Below the pieces are notes generated by a model. It worked only from the letters and a program-made list of their open reading frames with translations. It searched no databases and was not told the origin of the DNA. Positions 16,030-24,722 of a DNA stretch of 64,000 nt are shown here, piece by piece. The DNA is from an alpha proteobacterium IMCC14465. Its GTDB lineage: Bacteria; Pseudomonadota; Alphaproteobacteria; RS24. The position numbers and the translations under genes are program-made. The stretch's first letter is position 1. The number at the start of each line of letters is the position of its first letter. The stretch spans positions 1 to 64,000 of the forward strand of contig ALYF01000002.1 of NCBI GenBank assembly GCA_000293845.2. The letters run 5' to 3'.

Positions 16030-17493
16030 ATGTCTTGGGGAATAATTATATTTTGTCTGGGGTGGGGCGGTGTTCTCCTCTCGACAACAATGCTACTTCC
16101 GCTGAGTTGGGCATTGTTTCAGGCGGATTATAACTATGTCAGTCGTTTTTTAATCAGTTTTATGATTTCGAGTTTTGTGTCCGTTGCCTTTGTGCTTGTC
16201 GGTAAAAGCAAAGATATTAAGCCAGTGGAAAAAAGTGAACTTTTCCTGACAGCCGTTTTTCTTTACTTGTTTCTGCCCATATTAGCGGCGATGCCATTTT
16301 ACGCGCTTGAAAATAATGGCACCCAGACCTTAGGTGCAACTATCGGCCTTTGGGAGGCTTATTTTGAATCTGTCTCCGGTCTGACAACAACGGGAGCAAC
16401 GATATTCGCTGATCCGGCTGAACTGTCTGAACCGTTATTAATTTGGCGTTCAGTCCTTGGATGGTTAGGGGGTATTCTCATCCTTTCTCTTGGGGTTGCA
16501 TTAATGGCGCCCAACGGATTTTTTGGCATCAGCCTCAAACCGTTAAATATCAGGCAAAATGCCAGCGAGCCTTTGCCACATAGATTGCGACGGTCTTTCA
16601 AATATGTCGCAAAGCCTTATTTTGGGCTCACATTCATCGGCATGGTTTTTCTTTTGCTTACCGGAACGGAATTGGCTGAGGCCGTTTCCCTAACTTTTAA
16701 TGCGATTTCCACAACCGGCTTTTCCTTATCCCTGAATCCCTTGGATAGTTTTTTGACCTCACAGGCACTCGTTGTTGTGACTTTGTTGATGTTTGCAGGC
16801 AGTGTCAGTTACCCACTTCTGATTGCTGCACAAAATCTTACATTCGAAACATTCAAAGAAGATCGAGAGATACAAGATTTTGTCGTGACAATTATCTGTT
16901 TGGGTGTGGCGCTTGCCTTAATTTTACCGAGCCATTCACTTCTATCGTCATTGACTATGGCGGTGAGTATGTTGTCCACGACGGCTTTTATGATTTTAGA
17001 CCCGAAAATCATCACAACTTATTTGCCGGCGGCTATCTTCTTTCTGCCTGTATTGATTGGCGGTATGACCCTTTCAACAGCAGGGGGGCTTAAAGTATTG
17101 CGGTTCTATCTTTTGATTAAGCGTGTGACTTATGAGGTGGTTAACTTGCCATATCCAAATTCCGTCGAGTCCATGCATTATGGCGGCAAGTTTGTCACCA
17201 AGGAAACAATGGCCTCCATTTGGGGATTGTTTCTGATGTATTTCATTGGATTTGTCGGCAGTTTTCTCATTATGTCTTTTCTGACAAATGATTTTGAAAT
17301 CGCTTGGCTGCTGGCTCTTGCGCTATTGAATAATGCGGGCGGGGTACTTCACATGGCGGCGCATTATGATTTATTGGTGAATATGCCTCCAATTAGCCAT
17401 ATTCTCATGTCATTCATCATGATACTAGGAAGACTTGAGTTTCTTGTTGTTCTGGTGATTTTACTGCCAAAACTTTTAATCCGCGGGAACTAG
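16030..17493 (+). CDS. trkH: Trk potassium transporter TrkH
   Basis: A 487-residue multi-pass membrane protein of the TrkH/KtrB family that forms the potassium pore gated by TrkA. P-loop-like filter segments are visible, such as SVSGLTTTGATIF (about 114-126) and FNAISTTGFSLS (about 223-234), each around the conserved TTG. About ten hydrophobic helices surround them. It begins 5 bp after trkA, so the two are one transcriptional unit. Confidence 0.94.
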   Translation: MSWGIIIFCLGWGGVLLSTTMLLPLSWALFQADYNYVSRFLISFMISSFVSVAFVLVGKSKDIKPVEKSELFLTAVFLYLFLPILAAMPFYALENNGTQTLGATIGLWEAYFESVSGLTTTGATIFADPAELSEPLLIWRSVLGWLGGILILSLGVALMAPNGFFGISLKPLNIRQNASEPLPHRLRRSFKYVAKPYFGLTFIGMVFLLLTGTELAEAVSLTFNAISTTGFSLSLNPLDSFLTSQALVVVTLLMFAGSVSYPLLIAAQNLTFETFKEDREIQDFVVTIICLGVALALILPSHSLLSSLTMAVSMLSTTAFMILDPKIITTYLPAAIFFLPVLIGGMTLSTAGGLKVLRFYLLIKRVTYEVVNLPYPNSVESMHYGGKFVTKETMASIWGLFLMYFIGFVGSFLIMSFLTNDFEIAWLLALALLNNAGGVLHMAAHYDLLVNMPPISHILMSFIMILGRLEFLVVLVILLPKLLIRGN

Positions 17494-17529
17494 GCGCGTT
17501 ATTAAAAGTAGAAATTAAAGAAGATTTGC

Positions 17530-18378
17530 ATGACTCGAATTGCTTATGTTGATGGTGCTTATTTGCCTTTCGATGAGGCAGGTGTCCATATTGAAGATCG
17601 CGGCTACCAATTTGCCGACGGTGTTTATGAAGTATTTGCGCTGATAGATGGTCACATGCTTGATGTTGACGCGCATTTAAAGCGGCTGGATTTATCACTT
17701 GAGAAAATAAGCCTTGTTTCACCGGTTTCCCGTCCGGCTTTGCTGGTTATTTTAAACGAGACCATCCGCGCCAATAATATCAAAAATGGCCTTGTCTATA
17801 TGCAAATCACCAGGGGCAGGGCGGCGCGTAATCATGCTTATCCAAAAACACTGCACCCTGTTTTAAGTGTGACAGTCAGGCCGATGAATGAAACCTATCG
17901 TGACCATGTTGCTCAGTCAGGGATAAAAGTTATTAGCCTCGACGACCAGAGATGGAAGCGATGCGATATTAAATCTATTTCGCTTTTGCCCAATGTGATG
18001 GCAAAGCAAGTCGCGGTTGAAGCCGGCGCACAGGAAGCCTGGATGATTGACGAGGCCGGTCTGGTGACAGAAGGGTCATCTACAACAGCATGGATTGTTG
18101 ACGCGGCTGGAAAACTAAGAACCCGTCCGCTTGCTAATGATATTTTGGATGGCATTACACGCCAAATGCTTTTTAAACTGGTAGATGAGTTGAAACTCGA
18201 ACTTGATGAAACGCCTTTCACAATTGACGAGGCCTATGCAAGTAAAGAAGCTTTCTCGACAGCTTCTAGTCTCATTGTCATGCCAGTTGTCGATATTGAT
18301 GGTCATAAGATTGGCGATGGCACACCGGGGCCGGTTACAACCAAATTGCTGCAAAGCTATAAAATATCAAATTCTTGA
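17530..18378 (+). CDS. dat: D-amino-acid transaminase (class IV PLP aminotransferase)
   Basis: A 282-residue fold-type IV aminotransferase that probably interconverts D-Ala and D-Glu for peptidoglycan synthesis. The PLP lysine is Lys148 in RCDIKSISLLPN. LVYMQITRGRAARNHAYP (88-105) is the D-amino-acid transaminase type of substrate loop, and EGSSTTAWIV contacts the cofactor phosphate. Branched-chain aminotransferases lack this RxxxRxH-type loop, which favours Dat. It lies between trkH and hfq, its usual place in alphaproteobacteria. Confidence 0.9.
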   Translation: MTRIAYVDGAYLPFDEAGVHIEDRGYQFADGVYEVFALIDGHMLDVDAHLKRLDLSLEKISLVSPVSRPALLVILNETIRANNIKNGLVYMQITRGRAARNHAYPKTLHPVLSVTVRPMNETYRDHVAQSGIKVISLDDQRWKRCDIKSISLLPNVMAKQVAVEAGAQEAWMIDEAGLVTEGSSTTAWIVDAAGKLRTRPLANDILDGITRQMLFKLVDELKLELDETPFTIDEAYASKEAFSTASSLIVMPVVDIDGHKIGDGTPGPVTTKLLQSYKISNS

Positions 18379-18521
18379 ATTTATCAGTTAACTTCTTCTT
18401 TAAAATTAGTGTAAAGTAGACTTGTCTTCGATGTTTGGAGACACCGGATTGTTGCGTTAGAGGAGAAGCATCCGTGCGTTTAATTTGGCTGCCTCCCCAG
18501 TCATAAAAATGGGGTTTACCC

Positions 18522-18773
18522 ATGTCTGAGAAAAATCTTCAAGACTCTTTCTTAAATCATGTTCGTAAAAATCGTATGCCATTGACTATCTTCTTGGTCA
18601 ATGGTGTCAAACTACAAGGCGTTGTTACTTGGTTTGACAATTTTTGTATGTTGCTGGGGCGTGATGGTCACTCACAGCTTGTCTACAAACATGCCATATC
18701 TACAATAATGCCTACTCAGCCGATTGAAATTTTTGAGGCTGAACAAGGTGACGAAGTCCCGGAAGAAGACTAG
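18522..18773 (+). CDS. hfq: RNA chaperone Hfq
   Basis: An 83-residue Sm-like protein that forms hexamers and pairs small RNAs with mRNAs. The Sm1 strand region ([20 protein letters not shown]) and the Sm2 motif YKHAIST (about 65-71) are intact, and a short acidic tail ends EVPEED. A 143-bp leader separates it from dat. In most alphaproteobacteria hflX follows; here the next gene is mazG, convergent and only 13 bp away. Confidence 0.97.
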   Translation: MSEKNLQDSFLNHVRKNRMPLTIFLVNGVKLQGVVTWFDNFCMLLGRDGHSQLVYKHAISTIMPTQPIEIFEAEQGDEVPEED

Positions 18774-18786
18774 GCGAGATAAGGGC

Positions 18787-19587
18787 TTATAAACCCTTAC
18801 CTTTAGCTGTTTGCCACATGGTCTCTAATTCGGCCAGCGTCAAATCATGCATGTCTTTGTTTAGAGTCTTGGCTTGTGCTTCCATGTCATTGAAACGCCG
18901 TGTAAATTTTTGATTTCCGGCGCGCGCGGCCTGTTCGGGATCAATTTTCATATGACGAGCAAGGTTGGCAATAACGAACATCACATCGCCCATTTCATCT
19001 AATTGGCGTTCTGATGACCCGTTCTGGTCAATTTCTGCGCGCAATTCACCAAGCTCTTCATCAAGTTTATCAAAGACCTGTTGCATATCCGGCCAATCAA
19101 ACCCAATGCGGGCGGCGCGTTTTTGTAATTTCACAGCGCGGGACATACCGGGGAGGGGATTAGGAATATCATCGAGTAAGGATGTGGTTTCATCTTCAGT
19201 TTTAGCGCGTTTTTCTTCTGCCTTAATTTCTTCCCAGCTATTTTTGACGTCATCAGCTGTTTTATTTGCTTCATCTCCAAAAACATGAGGATGGCGGCGT
19301 ATCATTTTTTCAGATACAGCATTGGCAACATCGTCAAAATTAAACAAGCCGGCTTCTTCGGCCATGCGGGCGTGAAAAACAACTTGTAGAAGCAGGTCAC
19401 CAAGCTCGTCTTTCAAATCATCCGTATCTTCACGTTCAATCGCGTCAACGACTTCATAAGCTTCTTCGATTGTATAGGCGGCAATAGACTTAAAGTTTTG
19501 CTTTAAATCCCACGGACATCCGGTCTCGGGTGTGCGCAGTTTTTCCATTATAAGCAACAACTCATTCATTTTAGATGACTTATTCAT
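18787..19587 (-). CDS. mazG: nucleoside triphosphate pyrophosphohydrolase MazG
   Basis: A 266-residue house-cleaning enzyme that hydrolyses NTPs and dNTPs to monophosphates and pyrophosphate. Two MazG domains are visible. The first has the metal-binding EEAYEVVDAIE with DDLKDELGDLLLQVVFH (about 37-72). The second has DELGELRAEI and DEMGDVMFVIANLAR (about 185-225). Length matches the E. coli-type enzyme. It converges on hfq. Confidence 0.94.
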   Translation of the reverse strand: MNKSSKMNELLLIMEKLRTPETGCPWDLKQNFKSIAAYTIEEAYEVVDAIEREDTDDLKDELGDLLLQVVFHARMAEEAGLFNFDDVANAVSEKMIRRHPHVFGDEANKTADDVKNSWEEIKAEEKRAKTEDETTSLLDDIPNPLPGMSRAVKLQKRAARIGFDWPDMQQVFDKLDEELGELRAEIDQNGSSERQLDEMGDVMFVIANLARHMKIDPEQAARAGNQKFTRRFNDMEAQAKTLNKDMHDLTLAELETMWQTAKGKGL

Positions 19588-19823
19588 TGATATGTCCTAA
19601 TTCGCAGAGATTTTTTATTTCTAACGAATAACCCTAAACAGTCCGTAGAATAATATAAATCCTTATAATGTTTGCCTCAGATAGAAGGTTAGCTAACAAC
19701 TATAAGAAAGGGCATAGGTATAGGTATTAGGCAATTACCAAATTACCCATAGCTTAGATGCCATTATTATTTTATTCGCATAATATATATTATGACAAAT
19801 TTATAAGGACAACTAGTTGGATG

Positions 19824-22259
19824 CTAGTCGCATGAATAAACAGTTGAGTTACGACACCAGAAGGAATTGGAACCGCCACCACTATTACTTCTGCAAGCCC
19901 CATTAATTAGGTTATCGCTTGAGTCCCGATATTTAACCCTATATGTATTACTGGAGTGGTTCCTCCAGAGCGCCGTGTTGGTAACAATATTGTTATTTCC
20001 AAAGCTCGACCCGCAAACCGGAACAGTACGAGCAGTCGTACCCGATTTTGCATAAACTTTTGTGTTTGGCACTGCATTCTTGAGTGCCGTCGAAACTTCA
20101 GATTCTTCTGCCAGTTCCCAACCAACACCTTTTGAAAGGCAATGGTTCCACGGTGTAATTGCTAAGTTTCCGGCCCCTGAGTGCGTTGTGAGCTGAACAT
20201 TGGCCGTTGCATTAGATGACGCTGGTATATCCATGCTGTAAGAAAAATCCTTATAGTATGAGCTTCCCGTGTAATTTAATGTCTTTCTGATTGTGTAACT
20301 TACGCCAGTCACTGGGCCGCCATCTGATACTACCAGCTTAACGTTACCGTCTGCCAAATCTAAAGTTAGTGACGATGGCGTTTTTGAGGCAAATGTGCAG
20401 GTCCAGCTAGAATGGTTGCAACCGCCAATGAGCGGCATTGTGACTGTATTTGTTGTGTTGGACGCTGCACAAGCATCACCAGAAGATGAAGGATTGGCTG
20501 GTGCAGATTGATTAAATGCAACAGTGTCTTGGAAATGGCTGCGCATCGTTGAATTAATCCAATTTTGCACTGCTGTCGCCGAGGAGTCTGCCGTTAAAGT
20601 TGCAGACGATAATGCTGAACTGATCACAGACAAGCACGAAGAATTTCCGGAAGTACCACAGTAATTCTGACCGATTATTCCGCTTTCATGTGCGTCTAAA
20701 CCTATATTTACCATATCACTTTGAGTAATAGTTGAGGTGGTATAAGTTCCGCTATTCGTGGCTGCTATTTTACCAAGTTTAAAAGCAGTTACATTTTTCT
20801 TAAGAACTGTTTCTGTAATGCCACCAGATCCGCCTGATCCGCTTGATACACAGTTCACAACCGCATCAACTGCATCACTTTCACCAGAAATACAATTATT
20901 AAGATAATCCATCATGACGGCATTACTACTGTCAAAGAAGCTATGAGCCGTAACAGATGTTGTAGAGAGAATGTTTGTTAAATCTGATGCTGTGATGTCT
21001 AGTGACGTATCGGAAACGGCAGCTATTGCAGATGCAATAGAACTCCAATTCGAATTTGTTAACGAACAACTCCCTGCCCCCCCAGTAGTGCTATGAGTTG
21101 AGCTATAGCAGTTATCCCAATTTGCAAGCGTGAAGTTAGAGCTATCTGTATTCGCCAAATAAGCCGTAAACGATGTTGTGGAAGCAAAGCCGATATGGGT
21201 CCCTACCCAGTCCTGAACTGCACTCGCTGTCGGTGAACTGCCAAGCCCTGAGCTTGATAAAGCTGTCTGTAAAGTGCTGATTGTTTTTGTGCTATCCAGC
21301 GCCAGCACATCAGATGTGCTGAATAAGTTGCCAATAGCGTTGTCTACTAAGCCTTCTGTCAAACCTGATGATGGATGATTGGTGCTATCTGAAACCATTT
21401 TGCCGATTTTCCACAAGGCTACATTCGTTGCCGTCGCGCCAACTACATAGGATGTGAGTTGGGAAGGCTGTGTTGTGGTTGTGCTATCCAGTGATGCAAA
21501 TTGCCCGGCAAGATAATCAATGACATTACTATCAGTCAAATCGATAGAAGATGTGTCCAGGCTGACAATATTATCAATGAGAGCCTTCGTAAGTGTATGC
21601 GGCGTGTTATCTGCCGCATCAAGTGCCGCGGCAACCGCAACGGCACCACTGGCAATATCGTCATATTCAGATTTTGGAATACAGGCACAATTGCTGATAG
21701 AAGCCGAACAAGTTGTTAATGGCGACGTCGTGGAACTGCTACATTGGGTTTGTAAATTGGCTACAGCTGATGCAGCAGCTTCATAAGTTGTATTGTGATC
21801 TGAGGATGCGCTATAACCGAGTTGGTTCGCGTAAATAGCTTTTGTATTTGTTAGGTAAGTATCAAAATATGATTTTTGCTCTGTATAGGAAGTAAATCCG
21901 TTGCCACCACTCGTAATTCCAAGGGTCGCTTGGCCATATGCAGTTTTGAAATTTGTATATTGCGTATGCGTTAAACCTGAACAGGCTGAGATGGAAACGA
22001 CAGGACTTTGATCCAAGCCCCAATTCACACAATCTGTATCATAGGTGCCAGCCGTCACTTCCTGACATAAAGTTGCGCCGGCCGTGTCACTCGGGAAACC
22101 ATTCGTCAAACAAGAACTGGTAATGGTTGAAACGGACGACCCGTCATATTTACCCTTCCCTGTCTTTGATGTTCTGAATGCTGCCTCGGCAAACGGAGAT
22201 AAAATCAGTCCGGCAATAACGAGAAAAGCCAGTTTCATGTGGAGCTGATTTTTAAACAT
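19824..22259 (-). CDS. large secreted modular protein, pilin-linked (possible adhesin)
   Basis: An 811-residue exported protein of no family I recognise. A signal peptide (about 1-27, ending AEA) is followed by a Ser/Thr/Asn-rich, Cys-containing ectodomain. Two diverged modules of about 170-180 residues can be read at about 200-368 and 405-582: both contain IAS..., a DYL segment, a KIGK/KLGK segment, an S-A-L-S-S segment and AVQDW/AVQNW. A Cys-rich C-terminal domain (about 590-811) ends in short Ser/Asn/Gly-rich loops. It lies 29 bp downstream of the type IV prepilin gene on the same strand, so a surface, adhesive or pilus-associated role is inferred. Confidence 0.75.
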   Translation of the reverse strand: MFKNQLHMKLAFLVIAGLILSPFAEAAFRTSKTGKGKYDGSSVSTITSSCLTNGFPSDTAGATLCQEVTAGTYDTDCVNWGLDQSPVVSISACSGLTHTQYTNFKTAYGQATLGITSGGNGFTSYTEQKSYFDTYLTNTKAIYANQLGYSASSDHNTTYEAAASAVANLQTQCSSSTTSPLTTCSASISNCACIPKSEYDDIASGAVAVAAALDAADNTPHTLTKALIDNIVSLDTSSIDLTDSNVIDYLAGQFASLDSTTTTQPSQLTSYVVGATATNVALWKIGKMVSDSTNHPSSGLTEGLVDNAIGNLFSTSDVLALDSTKTISTLQTALSSSGLGSSPTASAVQDWVGTHIGFASTTSFTAYLANTDSSNFTLANWDNCYSSTHSTTGGAGSCSLTNSNWSSIASAIAAVSDTSLDITASDLTNILSTTSVTAHSFFDSSNAVMMDYLNNCISGESDAVDAVVNCVSSGSGGSGGITETVLKKNVTAFKLGKIAATNSGTYTTSTITQSDMVNIGLDAHESGIIGQNYCGTSGNSSCLSVISSALSSATLTADSSATAVQNWINSTMRSHFQDTVAFNQSAPANPSSSGDACAASNTTNTVTMPLIGGCNHSSWTCTFASKTPSSLTLDLADGNVKLVVSDGGPVTGVSYTIRKTLNYTGSSYYKDFSYSMDIPASSNATANVQLTTHSGAGNLAITPWNHCLSKGVGWELAEESEVSTALKNAVPNTKVYAKSGTTARTVPVCGSSFGNNNIVTNTALWRNHSSNTYRVKYRDSSDNLINGACRSNSGGGSNSFWCRNSTVYSCD

Positions 22260-22288
22260 ATTTTCACCTCTTTTAACTTAACGCTAAC

Positions 22289-22954
22289 TCAACAAATGGG
22301 GGAAACGGTTGCATCGGAAAATGTCGTCTGTGGAACCGGACAATAACCTTCAGGAATATCTGGGCCGACTAGAATAGGGTCGCCAGCCGCGATGGTTCCG
22401 TCATCATCACTGTCGTGGAACAAATCCGTTGGATTGGTCGGGTCGGAAGATAAATTTGTATAATCGGAAGCATCTGAATCACCGAAGGTGAAACTGTCTA
22501 AATCGCAATCCCCATCTGTGCAGGTGCACCGCATGAAGAAGTATGACGAGTCGCTAAAAGATGAGCAAACATTGGCGCATTGCAAACCAAGTTGACCTTC
22601 TTTCAGGATGGTCGTGCCGGTCACATGGAGATTTACCGCATAAGGTATGGCTTTATTATAAGCATTCTCAAAGCTGGCATTAATGCCAATAACAGAGGCT
22701 TTTAAATAGTCATAGCAATTTGATGTAGATGTAATGCTTGTTTGGCCGACAATATCAGTTGTGCCTGAAAGGTCGTTGGAAAGTTAAATATAATCTTGAT
22801 CAATGGATCTGTTGACCCTGTCATCTGAAGCAAATGTTGCTTCTCTTTTAGCTTCATCTAGAAAGTCATTGTAAACCGTAAGTCCGACTGAAGCGATAAT
22901 CCCCAATATGGCGATAACAACAAGCAACTCAATCAACGAAAACCCATTACGCAT
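22289..22954 (-). pseudogene. type IV prepilin interrupted by an in-frame TAA
   Basis: From ATG 22954 the frame encodes a classic type IV pilin start: MRNG, a cleavage site, then FSLIELLVVIAILGIIA with Glu5 of the mature protein. Codon 57 (22786-22784) is TAA. The same frame then stays open to 22289, with a plausible pilin-like C-terminal domain containing several cysteines and an acidic DSDDDG loop of the calcium-binding type. The total would be 221 codons. Either the gene is freshly inactivated, or the stop is read through or is a sequence error. The secreted protein gene follows in the same direction. Confidence 0.8.
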
Positions 22955-23081
22955 TTATTTACCCTCGGCTTATTACTTAAGCTATTTTACCTAGACGCTA
23001 TAATTATGCAATTCATAGTATAAGTGAGAGCAATTCTTATCTAATTTATGGTAAAAATACCAGTCTTATATTGGCTTAAAA

Positions 23082-23882
23082 TTAACTTAGAGTAATCTCA
23101 AGCCCATCATAGGCTGGCCTTATATGATTGGGTAATTCTTGGCAAAGGGTCTCGTAATCCATATCAATATGTAAATTGGTAAGATAAGCTTTTTTGACTT
23201 TAAGCCTCTCAATATATTCTAATGTCTTCTCAAGATGAAAATGGGTCGGATGCGGTGTCAGACGCAAGGCGTCGACAACCCAGACATCAACCCCCTCAAT
23301 ATAGTCTAGACTTTCATCAGGTAATTCACTGACATCACTGGAATATACCAGATTACCAATGCGATAGCCGAGCGAACGAATACGGCCATGCTGTTGCGCG
23401 AATGGAATAATCTCTAAGCTCCCCCCCTCCCCGGTAACGACAACCGGCGCAAGGCTTTCTTCGATACGGCAATCCTCAAGGATAGACGGGTAGCCGCTGT
23501 TTTTAAGCTCCTCAAAGCAATATTTAAATCTGGTTTTAATGGTCTCGGCTGTCATCGCATCCATCCAGACCGGTATGCGTTTCATATGTTTATAAACAAG
23601 AGCACGCAAATCATCGATACCATGCGTCTGGTCAGCATGGTCATGGGTCAGTAAAACAGCATCAATTCTGTTGATGCCCGAATCTATAATCTGTTCTCGT
23701 AAATCCGGTGATGTATCAATGACGGTATTTGTGAAACCTTGTGGCGTTTCAAGCTGAATAAGAAGCGAACAGCGCCGTCTTTTGTTTTTGGGTTCATTGG
23801 GGTCACAAATACCCCAATCCCCATCAATTCGCGGCACACCGCCTGAGGAACCAGATCCCAAAACTGTAAATTTAAGTGTCAT
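23082..23882 (-). CDS. MBL-fold metal-dependent hydrolase (PhnP-like)
   Basis: A 266-residue metallo-beta-lactamase-fold protein. The metal-binding signature is LLTHDHADQTHGIDD (about 78-92), with further ligands in FAQQHGRI (about 157-164) and SSDVSEL. Related proteins act as phosphodiesterases or carbon-phosphorus pathway enzymes, but the substrate here is unknown. It overlaps tatD by 4 bases. The tatD-MBL pair usually sits behind metG in alphaproteobacteria, so its position here points to a rearrangement. Confidence 0.88.
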   Translation of the reverse strand: MTLKFTVLGSGSSGGVPRIDGDWGICDPNEPKNKRRRCSLLIQLETPQGFTNTVIDTSPDLREQIIDSGINRIDAVLLTHDHADQTHGIDDLRALVYKHMKRIPVWMDAMTAETIKTRFKYCFEELKNSGYPSILEDCRIEESLAPVVVTGEGGSLEIIPFAQQHGRIRSLGYRIGNLVYSSDVSELPDESLDYIEGVDVWVVDALRLTPHPTHFHLEKTLEYIERLKVKKAYLTNLHIDMDYETLCQELPNHIRPAYDGLEITLS

Positions 23883-24697
23883 GACGTGCTGCTTGCCGTA
23901 AGAGGCTGACCAGATTTTTCAGGGGGTATTGCTTTGGTGAATAGTTTGAAGAAATTAGTTCCACTTATGTCTATAAACTCCTGATAACTAATACCTTTTA
24001 TATCAGCAATAAGCTCAGCTGTATGACGTACAAAGCTTGGTTCATTTCGTTTGCCACGATGTGGTGTCGGCGCAAGAAAGGGCGCATCGGTTTCGACAAG
24101 TATCCGGTCAAGCGGCACAATCTCAATTACATCCCTTATTTCCTGAGTGTTTTTGAATGTCGCAATGCCAGAAAATGAAATATACATGCCAATATTCAAA
24201 GCACGTTCAGCAAGTTCCGGTCCGGCAGTAAAGCAATGTATCAGCCCCGGAAAACTGCCCTTTCCCGCTTCCTCTTCCAGTATCATAGCTGTATCCGTAT
24301 CGGCATCACGGGCATGAACGATAAGCGGCAGATTTGTGTCTCTGCTGGCGGAAATATGCGATTGAAAGTTTTTCTTCTGAGCCTCACGCGGGCTGTGCTC
24401 ATAATAATAATCAAGCCCGGTTTCCCCGATACCGACTACTTTGGGATGGGCGGCTATACGTGCCAACTCATCTGCGGATGTTTCTGGTTCACTTCCGGCT
24501 TCATGTGGATGAATGCCAATGGAGCAGACAAGGTCTTCATAAGCCTCTGCCAGTGATATGATTTTATCGGCTTCAGTGATTTTCGTTGAGATTGTGAGCA
24601 TAAGACGCACACCAACTTCTCTTGCGCGCCGAATAACATCATCGCGGTCCTCGACGAATTCTGGAAAATCAAGATGGCAATGGCTATCAATCAACAT
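23879..24697 (-). CDS. TatD-family metal-dependent deoxyribonuclease
   Basis: A 272-residue TIM-barrel hydrolase of the TatD/YcfH family. Metal ligands appear in DSHCHLDFPEF (4-14), GIGETGLDYYYEHSP (about 90-104), VHARDAD (about 128-134) and ETDAPFLAPTPHRG. Related enzymes are 3'-5' exonucleases with roles in DNA repair and D-Tyr-tRNA or RNA quality control. It is coupled to the downstream MBL hydrolase gene; mfd lies upstream on the same strand, ending 25 bp away. Confidence 0.92.
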   Translation of the reverse strand: MLIDSHCHLDFPEFVEDRDDVIRRAREVGVRLMLTISTKITEADKIISLAEAYEDLVCSIGIHPHEAGSEPETSADELARIAAHPKVVGIGETGLDYYYEHSPREAQKKNFQSHISASRDTNLPLIVHARDADTDTAMILEEEAGKGSFPGLIHCFTAGPELAERALNIGMYISFSGIATFKNTQEIRDVIEIVPLDRILVETDAPFLAPTPHRGKRNEPSFVRHTAELIADIKGISYQEFIDISGTNFFKLFTKAIPPEKSGQPLTASSTS

Positions 24698-24722
24698 GTG
24701 CTCTGTCTAGCATATCCGCGCG

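Noticed and set aside
18780-18799. Hairpin TAAGGG/CCCTTA between hfq and mazG as a bidirectional terminator
   Set aside because: The stem is short, overlaps the mazG stop codon, and has no T run on the plus side.
19824-22954. In-frame TAA codons in the pilin and sufS genes as signs of stop-codon reassignment
   Set aside because: Many intact genes in the window (for example the hydrolase at 885-1739 and the aldolase tail) end in TAA at conserved C-termini, so TAA works as a normal stop here.
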